Source: Bacillota bacterium (lineage in GTDB: Bacteria; Bacillota; DTU030). From it: a DNA stretch of 40,283 nucleotides. The translations under genes and the position numbers were made by a program. Positions within the stretch are counted from its first letter, which is position 1, and every line of letters begins with the position of its first letter. The notes beneath the pieces are model-generated. The model saw only the letters and a program-made list of their open reading frames with translations, had not been told where the DNA came from and ran no database searches. Of this stretch, positions 6,918-14,183 are shown piece after piece. The stretch lies in assembly GCA_012518435.1 (NCBI GenBank), contig JAAYSG010000040.1, positions 1-40,283 on the forward strand, in the 5' to 3' direction.

Positions 6918-7575
6918 TTAACTGTATTCCATCAGGCTGTGCTCCATCTCTAATTGGCCGTAAAAGGGAAGGTTAAATGGCCAGAGACCATGCCGGTGGG
7001 AAGGGGTATTTACAATTATACCATAAAGAAACAGGGGGCGGTTTTCCGCCCCCTTCGCTCCCTGGGGTTTAAACTTTCTCCCATCTAAAGTTAGGTATCT
7101 CCACCGCCCGCGAAATTCAAAATCATCCCGTACTTCACCCCCACCACCTTGCCGCACCCCCTTTTGGTCATCCCGGGGGCTTAGGTTACCATCTTCATCC
7201 TCATTGCCAATAAGAACCCTATTAGTTGTCATAAAGGAATAACGGGGCTCAATGGTACTGCCATCTTGGGCCTGAAAACCTTCCTTTACCTTTATTAAAA
7301 AGGGCCCACCCTCAGTGGGAATAAAGCCGAAGATATTTTAGGCCATTTCATTGGGTCCATTACGGGTGCCCTCCGGCACTTGGATATCAAAAACGTGCAC
7401 CTGGTCATCTTTGGTGCTAAAATCACCATCGGCATCAAATATTACTGCAAAGTCATCTGCTGTCCCAAGGTCACCCAATCCTTTATTAAAGGTGAGGAAT
7501 AGGGAATAGATCCAGGGATCGGGGTAGACGGGATAGACCTTCGCAGCTAAAAGGCAAAGGGGTCCAGCCTAGGCC
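6918..7575 (-). pseudogene. Broken gene of unknown function, with an in-frame TAA
   Basis: A minus-strand frame reads on from about 7575 through an in-frame TAA (7340-7338) to a stop at 6918. Before the stop: LFLTFNKGLGDLG, DDFAVIFDADGDFSTKDDQV, VPEGTRNGPNEMA. After it: NIFGFIPTEGGPFLIK, YSFMTTNRVLIGNEDEDGNL, RWRYLTLDGRKFKPQG. Both halves share the same composition and clear coding character, so this is one gene interrupted by a nonsense mutation. The 5' end abuts the ABC permease stop with no start or ribosome site, so it is also truncated at the N-terminus. Repeated aspartate-rich segments (DADGDFSTKDD, NEDEDGN) suggest a calcium-binding, probably exported protein. I do not recognise the family. 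Confidence 0.6.
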
Positions 7576-7585
7576 CTTCTCCCTT

Positions 7586-8404
7586 CTATTCCAAATTCAA
7601 GTGCTTGCTTAAAACATAATTTGTGATGGCGAAATAGCCGGCAGCTAGAATAAAGGTGGCTGCTATGCCAAACCACATGACTGCATGGAATATTTGGGCC
7701 CTACTTAGCATGTGCAGGTGGCCCCCAGCCTCAGAAAATAGCCTTTGCATCCTTTGGGACAAGGGAGATGCTATTAGGCGCACTAGTTGAAAAAAAAGCA
7801 GCTGGGTTAGGGCATTTAGGGCAATAAAGGCTCCTACCGATGCTAAAATCCTCTGCCGATTGCACAGATGCCCCAGGGCCATGGAGGCATAGACCAGCAG
7901 TATACCCGCGGCTAGGCTAAGGGTAGCCCCTAGTAAAATTTCGCCGCTGAACAAAAAGATCGATGGGCCTAGGAAGGTGTATAAGCCAGTAACTGCTTCC
8001 CTAAAAGCAATGGTAAAGGCTCTGAAATTACCCCGCTCAAAAATGATAATGAAGATAGAAATATAGGCGGCTAGGCTACTTAGAATAGTCCAAAGTATGG
8101 CTACCAGTAACTTGCTAACAATTAGCTTCCAGGGTTGAGTAGGTAAGGTAAACATGAGGTATCCTTCTTCGGAAAGCAGATTTTTATAAAATCTCTGCAG
8201 CATCATAATAAAGGTGACGACAAACATCCCCACCATGATGGTGATATAAATTACCATGGCTATTATTTTTGGTGCCTGTACCTCTATGGGTAAAAGGGTG
8301 GAGATTAGTTTGTTGACAGCCGCCAGGGAAATCAAAATGGCATAAAGGGGTAAAAATATTCTGCCGGTGGCCTTAAGTTCATATTTTAATAGTTTCCTCA
8401 GCAT
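7586..8404 (-). CDS. ABC-2 type permease of the YtrA-controlled exporter
   Basis: 272 residues with about six hydrophobic segments (starting IFLPLYAILISLAAVNK, then IIAMVIYITIMVGMFVVTFI). It contains MMLQRFYKNLLSEEGYLMFTLP, a sequence typical of small ABC-2 permeases paired with Ytr/Ecs-like ATPases. It overlaps the ATPase gene by 7 bases, so translation is coupled. Together they should form a homodimeric or heterodimeric exporter in the membrane. Substrate unknown; homologous systems react to cell-wall-active compounds, but that is family knowledge, not visible here. Confidence 0.85.
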   Translation of the reverse strand: MLRKLLKYELKATGRIFLPLYAILISLAAVNKLISTLLPIEVQAPKIIAMVIYITIMVGMFVVTFIMMLQRFYKNLLSEEGYLMFTLPTQPWKLIVSKLLVAILWTILSSLAAYISIFIIIFERGNFRAFTIAFREAVTGLYTFLGPSIFLFSGEILLGATLSLAAGILLVYASMALGHLCNRQRILASVGAFIALNALTQLLFFQLVRLIASPLSQRMQRLFSEAGGHLHMLSRAQIFHAVMWFGIAATFILAAGYFAITNYVLSKHLNLE

Positions 8405-9096
8405 TTGAAGACCTCCCTAAAGAGTGTATCTACCGATTTGCCTTCCTTTTCTCTTATTTCATCCACGGGTGATGCAAGAACAATTTCCCCCTCCTTGAGG
8501 AAAATCACATAATCTAAAACCTTTTCTATATCGGCAATAAGATGGGTGGAGATGACAATGGTGGAATCCTCGCGGTAGTTACTTATGATGGTTTCCAGAA
8601 TAAAATCCCGGGCTGCCGGATCGACCCCACCGATGGGCTCATCCAAGAGATATAATTCCGCTTCCCGAGCCATTACTAAACAGAGCTGCACCTTTTCCTT
8701 CGTGCCTTTGGACAGGGTTTTTAACTTATCCCTCGGGTCAACCTGCAACCTCTTCAGCATGTCATGGGCCCGGTCAACATTAAAATCTTCATAAAAATCC
8801 GCGAAGAACTCAACTAGCTGTTCCGTCCGCATCCATTCGTTCAAGTAGGTTTTTTCCGGCAGATAAGATACCATCTTTTTTGATTCCGGACCGGGTGCAA
8901 AGCCGGCAATGCGGATTTCTCCGGCTGTGGGTGTGAGTAAGCCGTTGGCCAGTTTTAAAAAGGTAGTTTTACCACTGGCATTGGGCCCCAAAAGGCCTAT
9001 AATTTTGCCCTTCTCAAGTTCTAAATCTATGTTTTTCAAAACCCTTTTTCTGCCGAAGTCTTTGCCCAGGCCCTTAGCGGTTAGGACTGCTTTCAT
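8398..9096 (-). CDS. ABC transporter ATP-binding protein
   Basis: 232 residues with all nucleotide-binding motifs: Walker A GPNASGKTT near residue 38, an atypical signature LSKGTKEKVQL near 133, Walker B ELYLLDEPIGGVDP near 152 and the switch histidine in VISTHLIAD near 188. The KGTKEK form of the signature, instead of SGGQ, is usual in the YtrB/EcsA/GntR-linked exporter group. It sits between the GntR regulator (4-base overlap) and the permease (7-base overlap) and is their partner. Confidence 0.92.
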   Translation of the reverse strand: MKAVLTAKGLGKDFGRKRVLKNIDLELEKGKIIGLLGPNASGKTTFLKLANGLLTPTAGEIRIAGFAPGPESKKMVSYLPEKTYLNEWMRTEQLVEFFADFYEDFNVDRAHDMLKRLQVDPRDKLKTLSKGTKEKVQLCLVMAREAELYLLDEPIGGVDPAARDFILETIISNYREDSTIVISTHLIADIEKVLDYVIFLKEGEIVLASPVDEIREKEGKSVDTLFREVFKC

Positions 9097-9464
9097 ACCT
9101 TCATCTCTCCTAACATCTTATTTATAATTGCCTGAATCTCTTCTTTCTTTAATTCCAATTTTTGCATTTTCATAATAAATTGCATCGCTTCCTCCTGGGC
9201 CAGCCTATTTCTAGCTTTCGCGATCTCTTTTTTATCCTCCGTAACAAAGCGCCCGCTGGTGCGTTGGGTAATTACTAAGCCATCCTCCTCCAGTTTGGCC
9301 AGGGCCCGCTGCATGGTATTGGGATTTACCGCGGCTTCTTTGGCCAGATCCCGCACTGAGGGAATTTTTGCTCCGGCGGGGTAAGTACCGGCAAGAATAA
9401 ATGCTTCGATTTTTTCTGCCAGCTGTAGGTATAGGGGCCGGTGGGGATCGAAAACCCAGGGCAT
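9093..9464 (-). CDS. GntR family (YtrA-like) repressor
   Basis: 123 residues. The N-terminal winged helix reads PLYLQLAEKIEAFILAGTYP, GAKIPSVRDLAKEAAVNPNT, MQRALAKLEEDGLV, the classical GntR DNA-binding domain. The C-terminal part is only about 45 residues of charged helix (IMKMQKLELKKEEIQAIINK), as in the YtrA subfamily that regulates ABC exporters. AGGTGGTG lies before ATG 9464. It heads the exporter operon and should repress it by binding the 32-bp palindrome directly upstream. Confidence 0.92.
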   Translation of the reverse strand: MPWVFDPHRPLYLQLAEKIEAFILAGTYPAGAKIPSVRDLAKEAAVNPNTMQRALAKLEEDGLVITQRTSGRFVTEDKKEIAKARNRLAQEEAMQFIMKMQKLELKKEEIQAIINKMLGEMKV

Positions 9465-9478
9465 ATTGTCACCACCTG

Positions 9479-9510
9479 TATTATTGTATTATGTACATAA
9501 TACAATAATA
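9479..9510. promoter_or_regulatory. 32-bp perfect palindromic operator for the YtrA-like repressor
   Basis: TATTATTGTATTATGT (9479-9494) is followed immediately by its exact reverse complement (9495-9510). It begins at the -10 box of the exporter promoter and covers the transcription start, ending 15 bases before the GntR start codon, so a bound dimer would block transcription. Confidence 0.85.
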
Positions 9511-9533
9511 CAGTAAGGCTTCCTTCTTGTCAA
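9505..9533 (-). promoter_or_regulatory. Sigma-A promoter of the gntR-ABC operon
   Basis: Minus strand: perfect TTGACA (9533-9528), 17-base spacer, TATTAT (9510-9505). The -10 box is the outer arm of the palindrome, which ties the operator to this promoter. Confidence 0.8.
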
Positions 9534-9657
9534 GGAATTTGAAATTTAAACTGGGAAAATATATCCCCGGCCCGCTTGGCAATTAAATTGGGGGGAAAGG
9601 TCAATACTATAGGTGACCCTCCCATATGGCCCAGGAAAGGGGCATTCTCCCGTGTTG

Positions 9658-10800
9658 ATGAGAAAAAAGAAATGGCTGTCCACTATTGCCCTCAGTGTGG
9701 TCTTGTTTCTCCTAATGGGTCCGCCGGTAAGGGCCGACTTTGAATCCAGGGCGGAAGGGGCTATTTTGCTGGATTTTTATACGGGAAACATCCTTTATGA
9801 AAAGAATGCCTCCCTAGCCAGGCCCCCAGCCAGTATTACCAAACTTATGACCCTCCTCCTGGCCTTTGAGGCCCTAAACGAAGGTCTTGTCACCTACGAT
9901 ACCCTCCTAACGGTTTCCGAAGAAGCCTGGCGCAAAAGTGGCTCCCAGATGTTTCTGGAGATTGGGCAGGAGGTTAGCTTTAGGGATCTCATCACTGGTA
10001 TTTCCGTTGTCTCGGCCAATGATGCCTGTGTTGTGGTGGCAGAACATCTAACAGGCAGTGAGGGGGTCTTTGTGGGAGCCATGAATGAAAAGGCGGCGGA
10101 AATTGGCCTTAAACACACCACTTTTAAGAATGCAACTGGTCTGCCGGCAGAAGGTCACGTTATGAGCCCTTTGGATATTGCAATTTTGTCCCGCCATCTT
10201 TTGACCAAGTATCCCCAGGTGCTGGAGTTTGAATCCCAAAGGGAGTTTACCTTCAATGGAATTAAGCAGTACAATAGGAATCCGTTAATTGCCAGATATG
10301 AGGGGGCCGATGGCTTAAAAACCGGCTGGACGGAGGAGGCGGGTTTTTGCTTGGCGGCCACTGCCCAAAGGGAGGGTCTGCGCCTCATCGGTGTTGTCTT
10401 AAATACACCCAGTGAAAGGGCCAGGCTAACTGCGGCGGTGGAGCTTTTGGATTATGGTTTTGCCAATTTCAGGCTTTATGAGATTCCGGCGGGGGAAATA
10501 ATAGAGGATGTACCTGTGCCCAATGGCCGTATCTTATCGGTGCCGCTAAAGACGGCCTCTCCGCTGGCCCTAACCGTTGCAAGAAATAGGATTATGGAGC
10601 TGGAGCAGGAGGTTATGGTTGCGGACAATGTGCGGGCGCCAATTAAGACGGGGGAAGCCTTGGGCAGGTTGCAAATAAAACTGGGTGGGCAAGTTTTGGC
10701 CGAAACAGAATTAGTTGCAGCTGAAGATGTGGCCCGGGCCAATATATTGGTGCGCATTTTCCGTTGGCTCTTGAGTTTGGTAAAAATAAAACCGGCCTAA
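9658..10800 (+). CDS. dacF: D-alanyl-D-alanine carboxypeptidase (DacF/PBP5 type)
   Basis: 380 residues from ATG 9658. An N-terminal signal sequence (MRKKKWLSTIALSVVLFLLM, ending VRA) exports it. The penicillin-binding triad is complete: SxxK in RPPASITKLM near residue 55, SxN as SAN in ISVVSANDAC near 120, and KTG in GADGLKTGWTEEAG near 222. It removes the terminal D-alanine of peptidoglycan peptides outside the membrane. The C-terminal 100 residues form the PBP5-type beta domain, and the last segment (RIFRWLLSLVKIK) looks like an amphipathic membrane anchor. GGAAAGGGG (9634-9642) lies 15 bases upstream of this ATG and about 9 bases upstream of an in-frame GTG at 9652; another GTG exists at 9613, so the exact start is uncertain. 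It stands alone, transcribed divergently from the exporter operon. Confidence 0.9.
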   Translation: MRKKKWLSTIALSVVLFLLMGPPVRADFESRAEGAILLDFYTGNILYEKNASLARPPASITKLMTLLLAFEALNEGLVTYDTLLTVSEEAWRKSGSQMFLEIGQEVSFRDLITGISVVSANDACVVVAEHLTGSEGVFVGAMNEKAAEIGLKHTTFKNATGLPAEGHVMSPLDIAILSRHLLTKYPQVLEFESQREFTFNGIKQYNRNPLIARYEGADGLKTGWTEEAGFCLAATAQREGLRLIGVVLNTPSERARLTAAVELLDYGFANFRLYEIPAGEIIEDVPVPNGRILSVPLKTASPLALTVARNRIMELEQEVMVADNVRAPIKTGEALGRLQIKLGGQVLAETELVAAEDVARANILVRIFRWLLSLVKIKPA

Positions 10801-11021
10801 AATAGGACCTTGTCCGCAACTACTGAAATTGTGAGGAGGCCCCAATGCCATAAGGGGTACTATGGCTCAGGGGAGGTAATTTTCGCATTATATTTTACAA
10901 GGATGGTGGAGAACTGATCATATATGTTCTTGAAATTGGTCCACGCGGGGGAACATATAGCCAGGGGCTTTAGTTGTCTGAAATAAAAGGATGTCTATTA
11001 TGGCGGTAAAAAAATGCCGAA
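10801..11021 (+). other. Long untranslated region with a 9-bp hairpin, between dacF and terminator
   Basis: No convincing gene. TATATGTTC (10921-10929) pairs perfectly with GAACATATA (10951-10959) around a 21-base loop containing CCACGCGGGG. Short start-to-stop runs occur (a 20-codon one at 10925 ending at 10987, a 12-codon one from ATG 11000 running into the terminator stem), but ribosome sites are poor. It may be a small RNA or a leader of the following gene ended by the terminator at 11022. Confidence 0.4.
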
Positions 11022-11064
11022 AAATGCACTGGGAATGATCACTCCCGGTGCATTTCTCTCTTTT
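11022..11064 (+). terminator. Strong intrinsic terminator
   Basis: A 13-bp stem, AAATGCACTGGGA (11022-11034) with TCCCGGTGCATTT (11043-11055), one G:T pair, 8-base loop, then CTCTCTTTT. It ends transcription from dacF or the region after it, 70 bases before the next gene. Confidence 0.85.
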
Positions 11065-11133
11065 GTCCGGGAATCGAATTTTTTGCCCGGGGCAAACTAA
11101 TTTCGAAAACCGAAGACAGAAGGGAGTATCGAC

Positions 11134-12933
11134 ATGTCCAGTAAAAACTTTTTTTTCGGGGGCTTAATTTCCGGCTTGTTTGCCAGCCTAATTTTGCTCT
11201 TTGCCCTGTGGGGGATATGGCTGTTGCCTTCCTTGGGGCTCCTTCTCACTCGGGTGGATATTATAAATGGCACCATTGTTGTTGCCCTTCTGGGGGTAAC
11301 GGGCGGCTTGCTCTATGGGTTAATTATTAGAGAACGCCAGCTGAGTGTAATGAATAGGGCTTTGGCCGGGGCCATTGTGGGGTTGGTCCTGTGGTTAGGC
11401 GGGGTTCTTACCCTGGTGCCCATGATGTTGGGCTTTCCCCCCTCCCTCAAAAGCCCCCAAGATCATCTTGTAACCCTAATAATTTTTGTTGTTTATGGTC
11501 TGGCCCTGGCCTTTGTTTATCATAGGTTAGGTGCCAAGGGGTCCGTTAGAAGCCTGGGCTATGGGCTCAGCCTGCTTCTTTTGGCTGTGGTAGCCATGCC
11601 TCTCCTTTTGCATGGGGCCGTGAGTACAGATCCTGAAAACCTGGAGCTGCCTCCCGGCTACCGGGCCCAGGTTATTGCCAAGGGCCTGACCTACCCCACA
11701 AGCCTGGCCATTGATGAAGAAGGTGTCATCTACGTGGCCGAGTCGGGCTTTACCTATGGTCCCAAGACCACCACGGCTCAAATATTGAAGGTTAAAGAAG
11801 GAGGCAAGTTAGCGAAGATCGCCGACAAGTTTGAGGGCCCCATCGGTGGTTTAACTTACAAGGATGGCAACCTGTACATTTCCCACCGGGGAAAGATTAC
11901 AGAATTAGAATTAAAGACGGGAAAAAGGCGGGACCTAATTACCAACCTCCCCTCCCTGGGGGATCACCACAATGGGGATCTTTTGTTTGGGCCCGATGGT
12001 GCCTTATATTTTGGCCAGGGCACAGCCACCAATGCGGGGGTGGTTGGGTCCGATAACTTTGTCTATGCCTGGGCTGACCGCCACCCGGAATTTCACGATG
12101 TCCCCTCCCGGGATTTTACCCTGACGGGGGAAAACTACAGCTCCCTTGATCTAAAGAGCACTGATCCCACGGCCAAAAAAACCACCGGGGCCTTTGCCCC
12201 CTTTGGCCAAACCAGGGAGGCGGGGGAAAAGGTAAAGGGAGAGGTGCCGGCCAGTGGGGCCGTCCACCGCTATGACATGGAGGCTGAAACCCTCACCATC
12301 TTTGCCGATGGCCTTCGCAACCCCTATGGCCTAACCCAGGACCCAGAGGGGAATATTTATGCCAGTGTCCTGGGTTATGATGATCGGGGGGTTAGGGCCT
12401 CCACCAACTCGCCCGACTGGATTATGAAATTAAAAGAAGGGGCCTGGTACGGCTGGCCGGATTTTGTGGGTACAATTCCCCTAGGCGCTGAAGGCTTTGC
12501 CTCGGAAAGGGGTATTAACAGAAATCCCCTGATTCAAGACCCACCGGAGGTTACTCCCCCCCTGTCTTCCCTACCTTCCCACTATTCCCCCATGAAGATG
12601 GCCTATGCCCCGGAGGAGTTTCCCCAGCAGGGTATTTTTGTGGCCATCTTTGCCGATGGGCAGCCCTTAACCCAGGACTTGGAAAGGCAGCTCCCCAGTG
12701 GGGTAATGATTGTTGACCCGGAGACGGGCCAGTATGACTGGTTTGCCAAAAGTAAACACAAGGCCCGGGCCGGGCGCCTGGGAGATGGCTTTAAGCGGGC
12801 CATTGATGTTAAATTTACCAATGATGGCCAGGCCCTGTATGTCCTTGATTTTGGTGTCTGGGAGTTTGCCGACATGGCCCCCAACGCCATTCCCAAGTCC
12901 GGGGTTTTGTGGAAGATAAGCAAGGAAGAATAG
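11134..12933 (+). CDS. Membrane-anchored glucose/sorbosone dehydrogenase-like beta-propeller protein
   Basis: 599 residues. Residues 1-165 hold about five membrane helices (for example FGGLISGLFASLILLFALWG and AIVGLVLWLGGVLTLVPMML). From residue 170 follows a propeller domain starting LELPPGYRAQVIAKGLTYPT. It has the GSDH/PQQ-sugar-dehydrogenase landmarks: SLAIDEEGVIYVAESG, the histidine of LGDHHNGDLLFGPDGALYFG near 288, DGLRNPYGLTQDPEGN near 400 and GWPDFVG near 440, ending FTNDGQALYVLDFG. The propeller should face outside. Whether it binds PQQ is unclear: an anaerobe of this type is not expected to make PQQ, so the domain may bind or sense sugars or act without PQQ. GAAGGGAG precedes ATG 11134. 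The helical N-terminal fusion is the odd part. Confidence 0.75.
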   Translation: MSSKNFFFGGLISGLFASLILLFALWGIWLLPSLGLLLTRVDIINGTIVVALLGVTGGLLYGLIIRERQLSVMNRALAGAIVGLVLWLGGVLTLVPMMLGFPPSLKSPQDHLVTLIIFVVYGLALAFVYHRLGAKGSVRSLGYGLSLLLLAVVAMPLLLHGAVSTDPENLELPPGYRAQVIAKGLTYPTSLAIDEEGVIYVAESGFTYGPKTTTAQILKVKEGGKLAKIADKFEGPIGGLTYKDGNLYISHRGKITELELKTGKRRDLITNLPSLGDHHNGDLLFGPDGALYFGQGTATNAGVVGSDNFVYAWADRHPEFHDVPSRDFTLTGENYSSLDLKSTDPTAKKTTGAFAPFGQTREAGEKVKGEVPASGAVHRYDMEAETLTIFADGLRNPYGLTQDPEGNIYASVLGYDDRGVRASTNSPDWIMKLKEGAWYGWPDFVGTIPLGAEGFASERGINRNPLIQDPPEVTPPLSSLPSHYSPMKMAYAPEEFPQQGIFVAIFADGQPLTQDLERQLPSGVMIVDPETGQYDWFAKSKHKARAGRLGDGFKRAIDVKFTNDGQALYVLDFGVWEFADMAPNAIPKSGVLWKISKEE

Positions 12934-12945
12934 GCCAAGGTCAGG

Positions 12946-13602
12946 TTACTTCTTCTGGATCAGTTCGGCATCAAGGTCAACTACTTCAGCCTCATTATCC
13001 CGGGCGAAAAAGTAGGCTAGAAGGCGTCCATGGCAAAGCCTGGCCACGGCCCGAAAGAGGGAGGAATAAAATAGGCTAAAGATAACAATGAGTACCAGTC
13101 CCAGACCATGAAAGGAGCCAATAATACCCTGAATGCCGGGCACACCCACCAAAAAGGCCAAGAGGAGGATGCCACAGGTTAAAAGTACCGTGGGAAAGGT
13201 GAGCCTTTGCCAAAGGGGGATATTGGGGATAACCGTCAAGGCACTGGCCAGGCCCAGGGGGCCGGTGGCCAGTAAAAAGATTAGGGCCTCTTCAACATTG
13301 ATGAAAAATAACAAGGCCGTGGCTGCTAAAAACATGGCCAGGGCCCCATCGGCAAAGAGCAGTACACCAATGATCATGGGTATACTGCTCAGGGGCGAGA
13401 GGGCCATACCAATGACGGGAAGATAAATTGGGGCTGCATGAAGAAGGGCAGCCAAGGCGGCCAGGAGGCTGGCAGTGGTTATCCATTTGTTATAGTTTTG
13501 GAATTTACCCGTAATTATTAGTCGGTCCCTATTTCTACGGAAAAGGATAAATACAGAAAATAAAAGGCCCAGGTATCCCCCCAGGGAAAGGAAATTTAAC
13601 AT
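12946..13602 (-). CDS. Uncharacterised six-helix membrane protein
   Basis: 218 residues, almost entirely hydrophobic, with about six membrane spans (FLSLGGYLGLLFSVFILF; ITTASLLAALAALLHAAPIY; PMIIGVLLFADGALAMFLAA; LIFLLATGPLGLASALTVI; LTFPTVLLTCGILLLAFLVG; LVLIVIFSLFYSSLFRAVAR). The short C-terminal tail is acidic then basic (NEAEVVDLDAELIQKK). GGGGGTGTG precedes ATG 13602. It is transcribed toward the propeller gene and ends 13 bases from it. No family recognised and no catalytic motif seen. Confidence 0.7.
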   Translation of the reverse strand: MLNFLSLGGYLGLLFSVFILFRRNRDRLIITGKFQNYNKWITTASLLAALAALLHAAPIYLPVIGMALSPLSSIPMIIGVLLFADGALAMFLAATALLFFINVEEALIFLLATGPLGLASALTVIPNIPLWQRLTFPTVLLTCGILLLAFLVGVPGIQGIIGSFHGLGLVLIVIFSLFYSSLFRAVARLCHGRLLAYFFARDNEAEVVDLDAELIQKK

Positions 13603-13876
13603 AAATCACACCCCCAGATGTCTTTAATATAATATTATTCTCCCCCGCTTGCCCCCATGTAAAGAAAATGCCCCCCGACCCATTAAGGGGGCTTTTGTTG
13701 GGGTGGAGGTGCATTGGGCTGGGGGCAAAAAAATTCACTTTCGCCTTTATTTTATCTTCTCCTCATATTCCCTCCCATGGGGGAGCATCTGGGATAATTT
13801 GGGTGAATGGCATACCTAAATGGGTCATGCTACTTCTCAGTCCACACATTGCCCCCCTTGTACCCATCTGACGCCT
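13603..13876. other. Intergenic region upstream of the betaine operon
   Basis: No gene seen. An AT-rich TAATATAATATTATT (13626-13640) likely holds the promoter of the minus-strand membrane protein. GCCCCC (13670-13675) pairs with GGGGGC (13687-13692) followed by TTTT, a small terminator-like hairpin on the plus strand with no obvious gene to end. The rest (13700-13876) shows nothing I can name. Confidence 0.4.
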
Positions 13877-13905
13877 TTGCAAAAGGCTAGGGCCTATGTT
13901 ATACT
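13877..13905 (+). promoter_or_regulatory. Extended -10 promoter of the betaine transporter operon
   Basis: TTGCAA (13877-13882), 17-base spacer ending TGT, then TATACT (13900-13905), so an extended TGN-TATACT element. It lies about 40 bases before the c-di-AMP riboswitch. Confidence 0.65.
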
Positions 13906-13945
13906 CCACTGCGTACCCAGGCAGGGTTTTTACAAACTTAAGAAA

Positions 13946-14065
13946 GTAGCGCTGAATTCTTATTTTTTTAAGAAGCGGGGGAACCAATCTTTTTGGGGTG
14001 AATCATCTTGAAGAGCCGCCCTTAGCTCTAACCCGGCAGCTAACCCCGTAAGCGTCCGAAGGGAG
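13946..14065 (+). ncRNA. Cyclic-di-AMP riboswitch (ydaO/yuaA type)
   Basis: The order of conserved blocks matches the ydaO motif as I know it: GCTGAATTC, then GCGGGGGAACCAA, a T-rich loop, TTGGGGTGAATC, later ACCCGGCAGCTAACCCCGTA, AGCGT and AAGGGAG. CGCT (13950-13953) pairs with AGCG (14051-14054) to form P1, and CCAA/TTGG closes an internal hairpin. These RNAs bind c-di-AMP and normally turn off genes for osmolyte and potassium transport. Here an intrinsic terminator follows 30 bases later and a glycine betaine ABC operon after that, the expected target. Confidence 0.9.
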
Positions 14066-14097
14066 TTTTGTTATGCTAACTATTTAGGTTTTTGTGC

Positions 14098-14123
14098 AGA
14101 CTATGGTATACCATAGTCTTTTT
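14098..14123 (+). terminator. Riboswitch-controlled terminator before the betaine operon
   Basis: Perfect AGACTATGG-TATA-CCATAGTCT hairpin (14098-14119) followed by TTTTT, located between the c-di-AMP aptamer and the first gene. It is the likely expression platform: c-di-AMP binding should favour termination. Confidence 0.88.
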
Positions 14124-14183
14124 GCTGGCCAAAATTAAAAGTTGTGGAATAGGGAAGGGAAAAAATGAAGGAGTGTTTGAAAG

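Noticed and set aside
7338-7340. Stop codon inside the aspartate-rich frame, considered as Sec readthrough
   Set aside because: The codon is TAA, which is not recoded as Sec, and there is no adjacent redox motif.
13670-13696. GCCCCC/GGGGGC hairpin with TTTT as a terminator
   Set aside because: It is terminator-like on the plus strand, but no plus-strand gene ends there, so I did not list it as a separate terminator.
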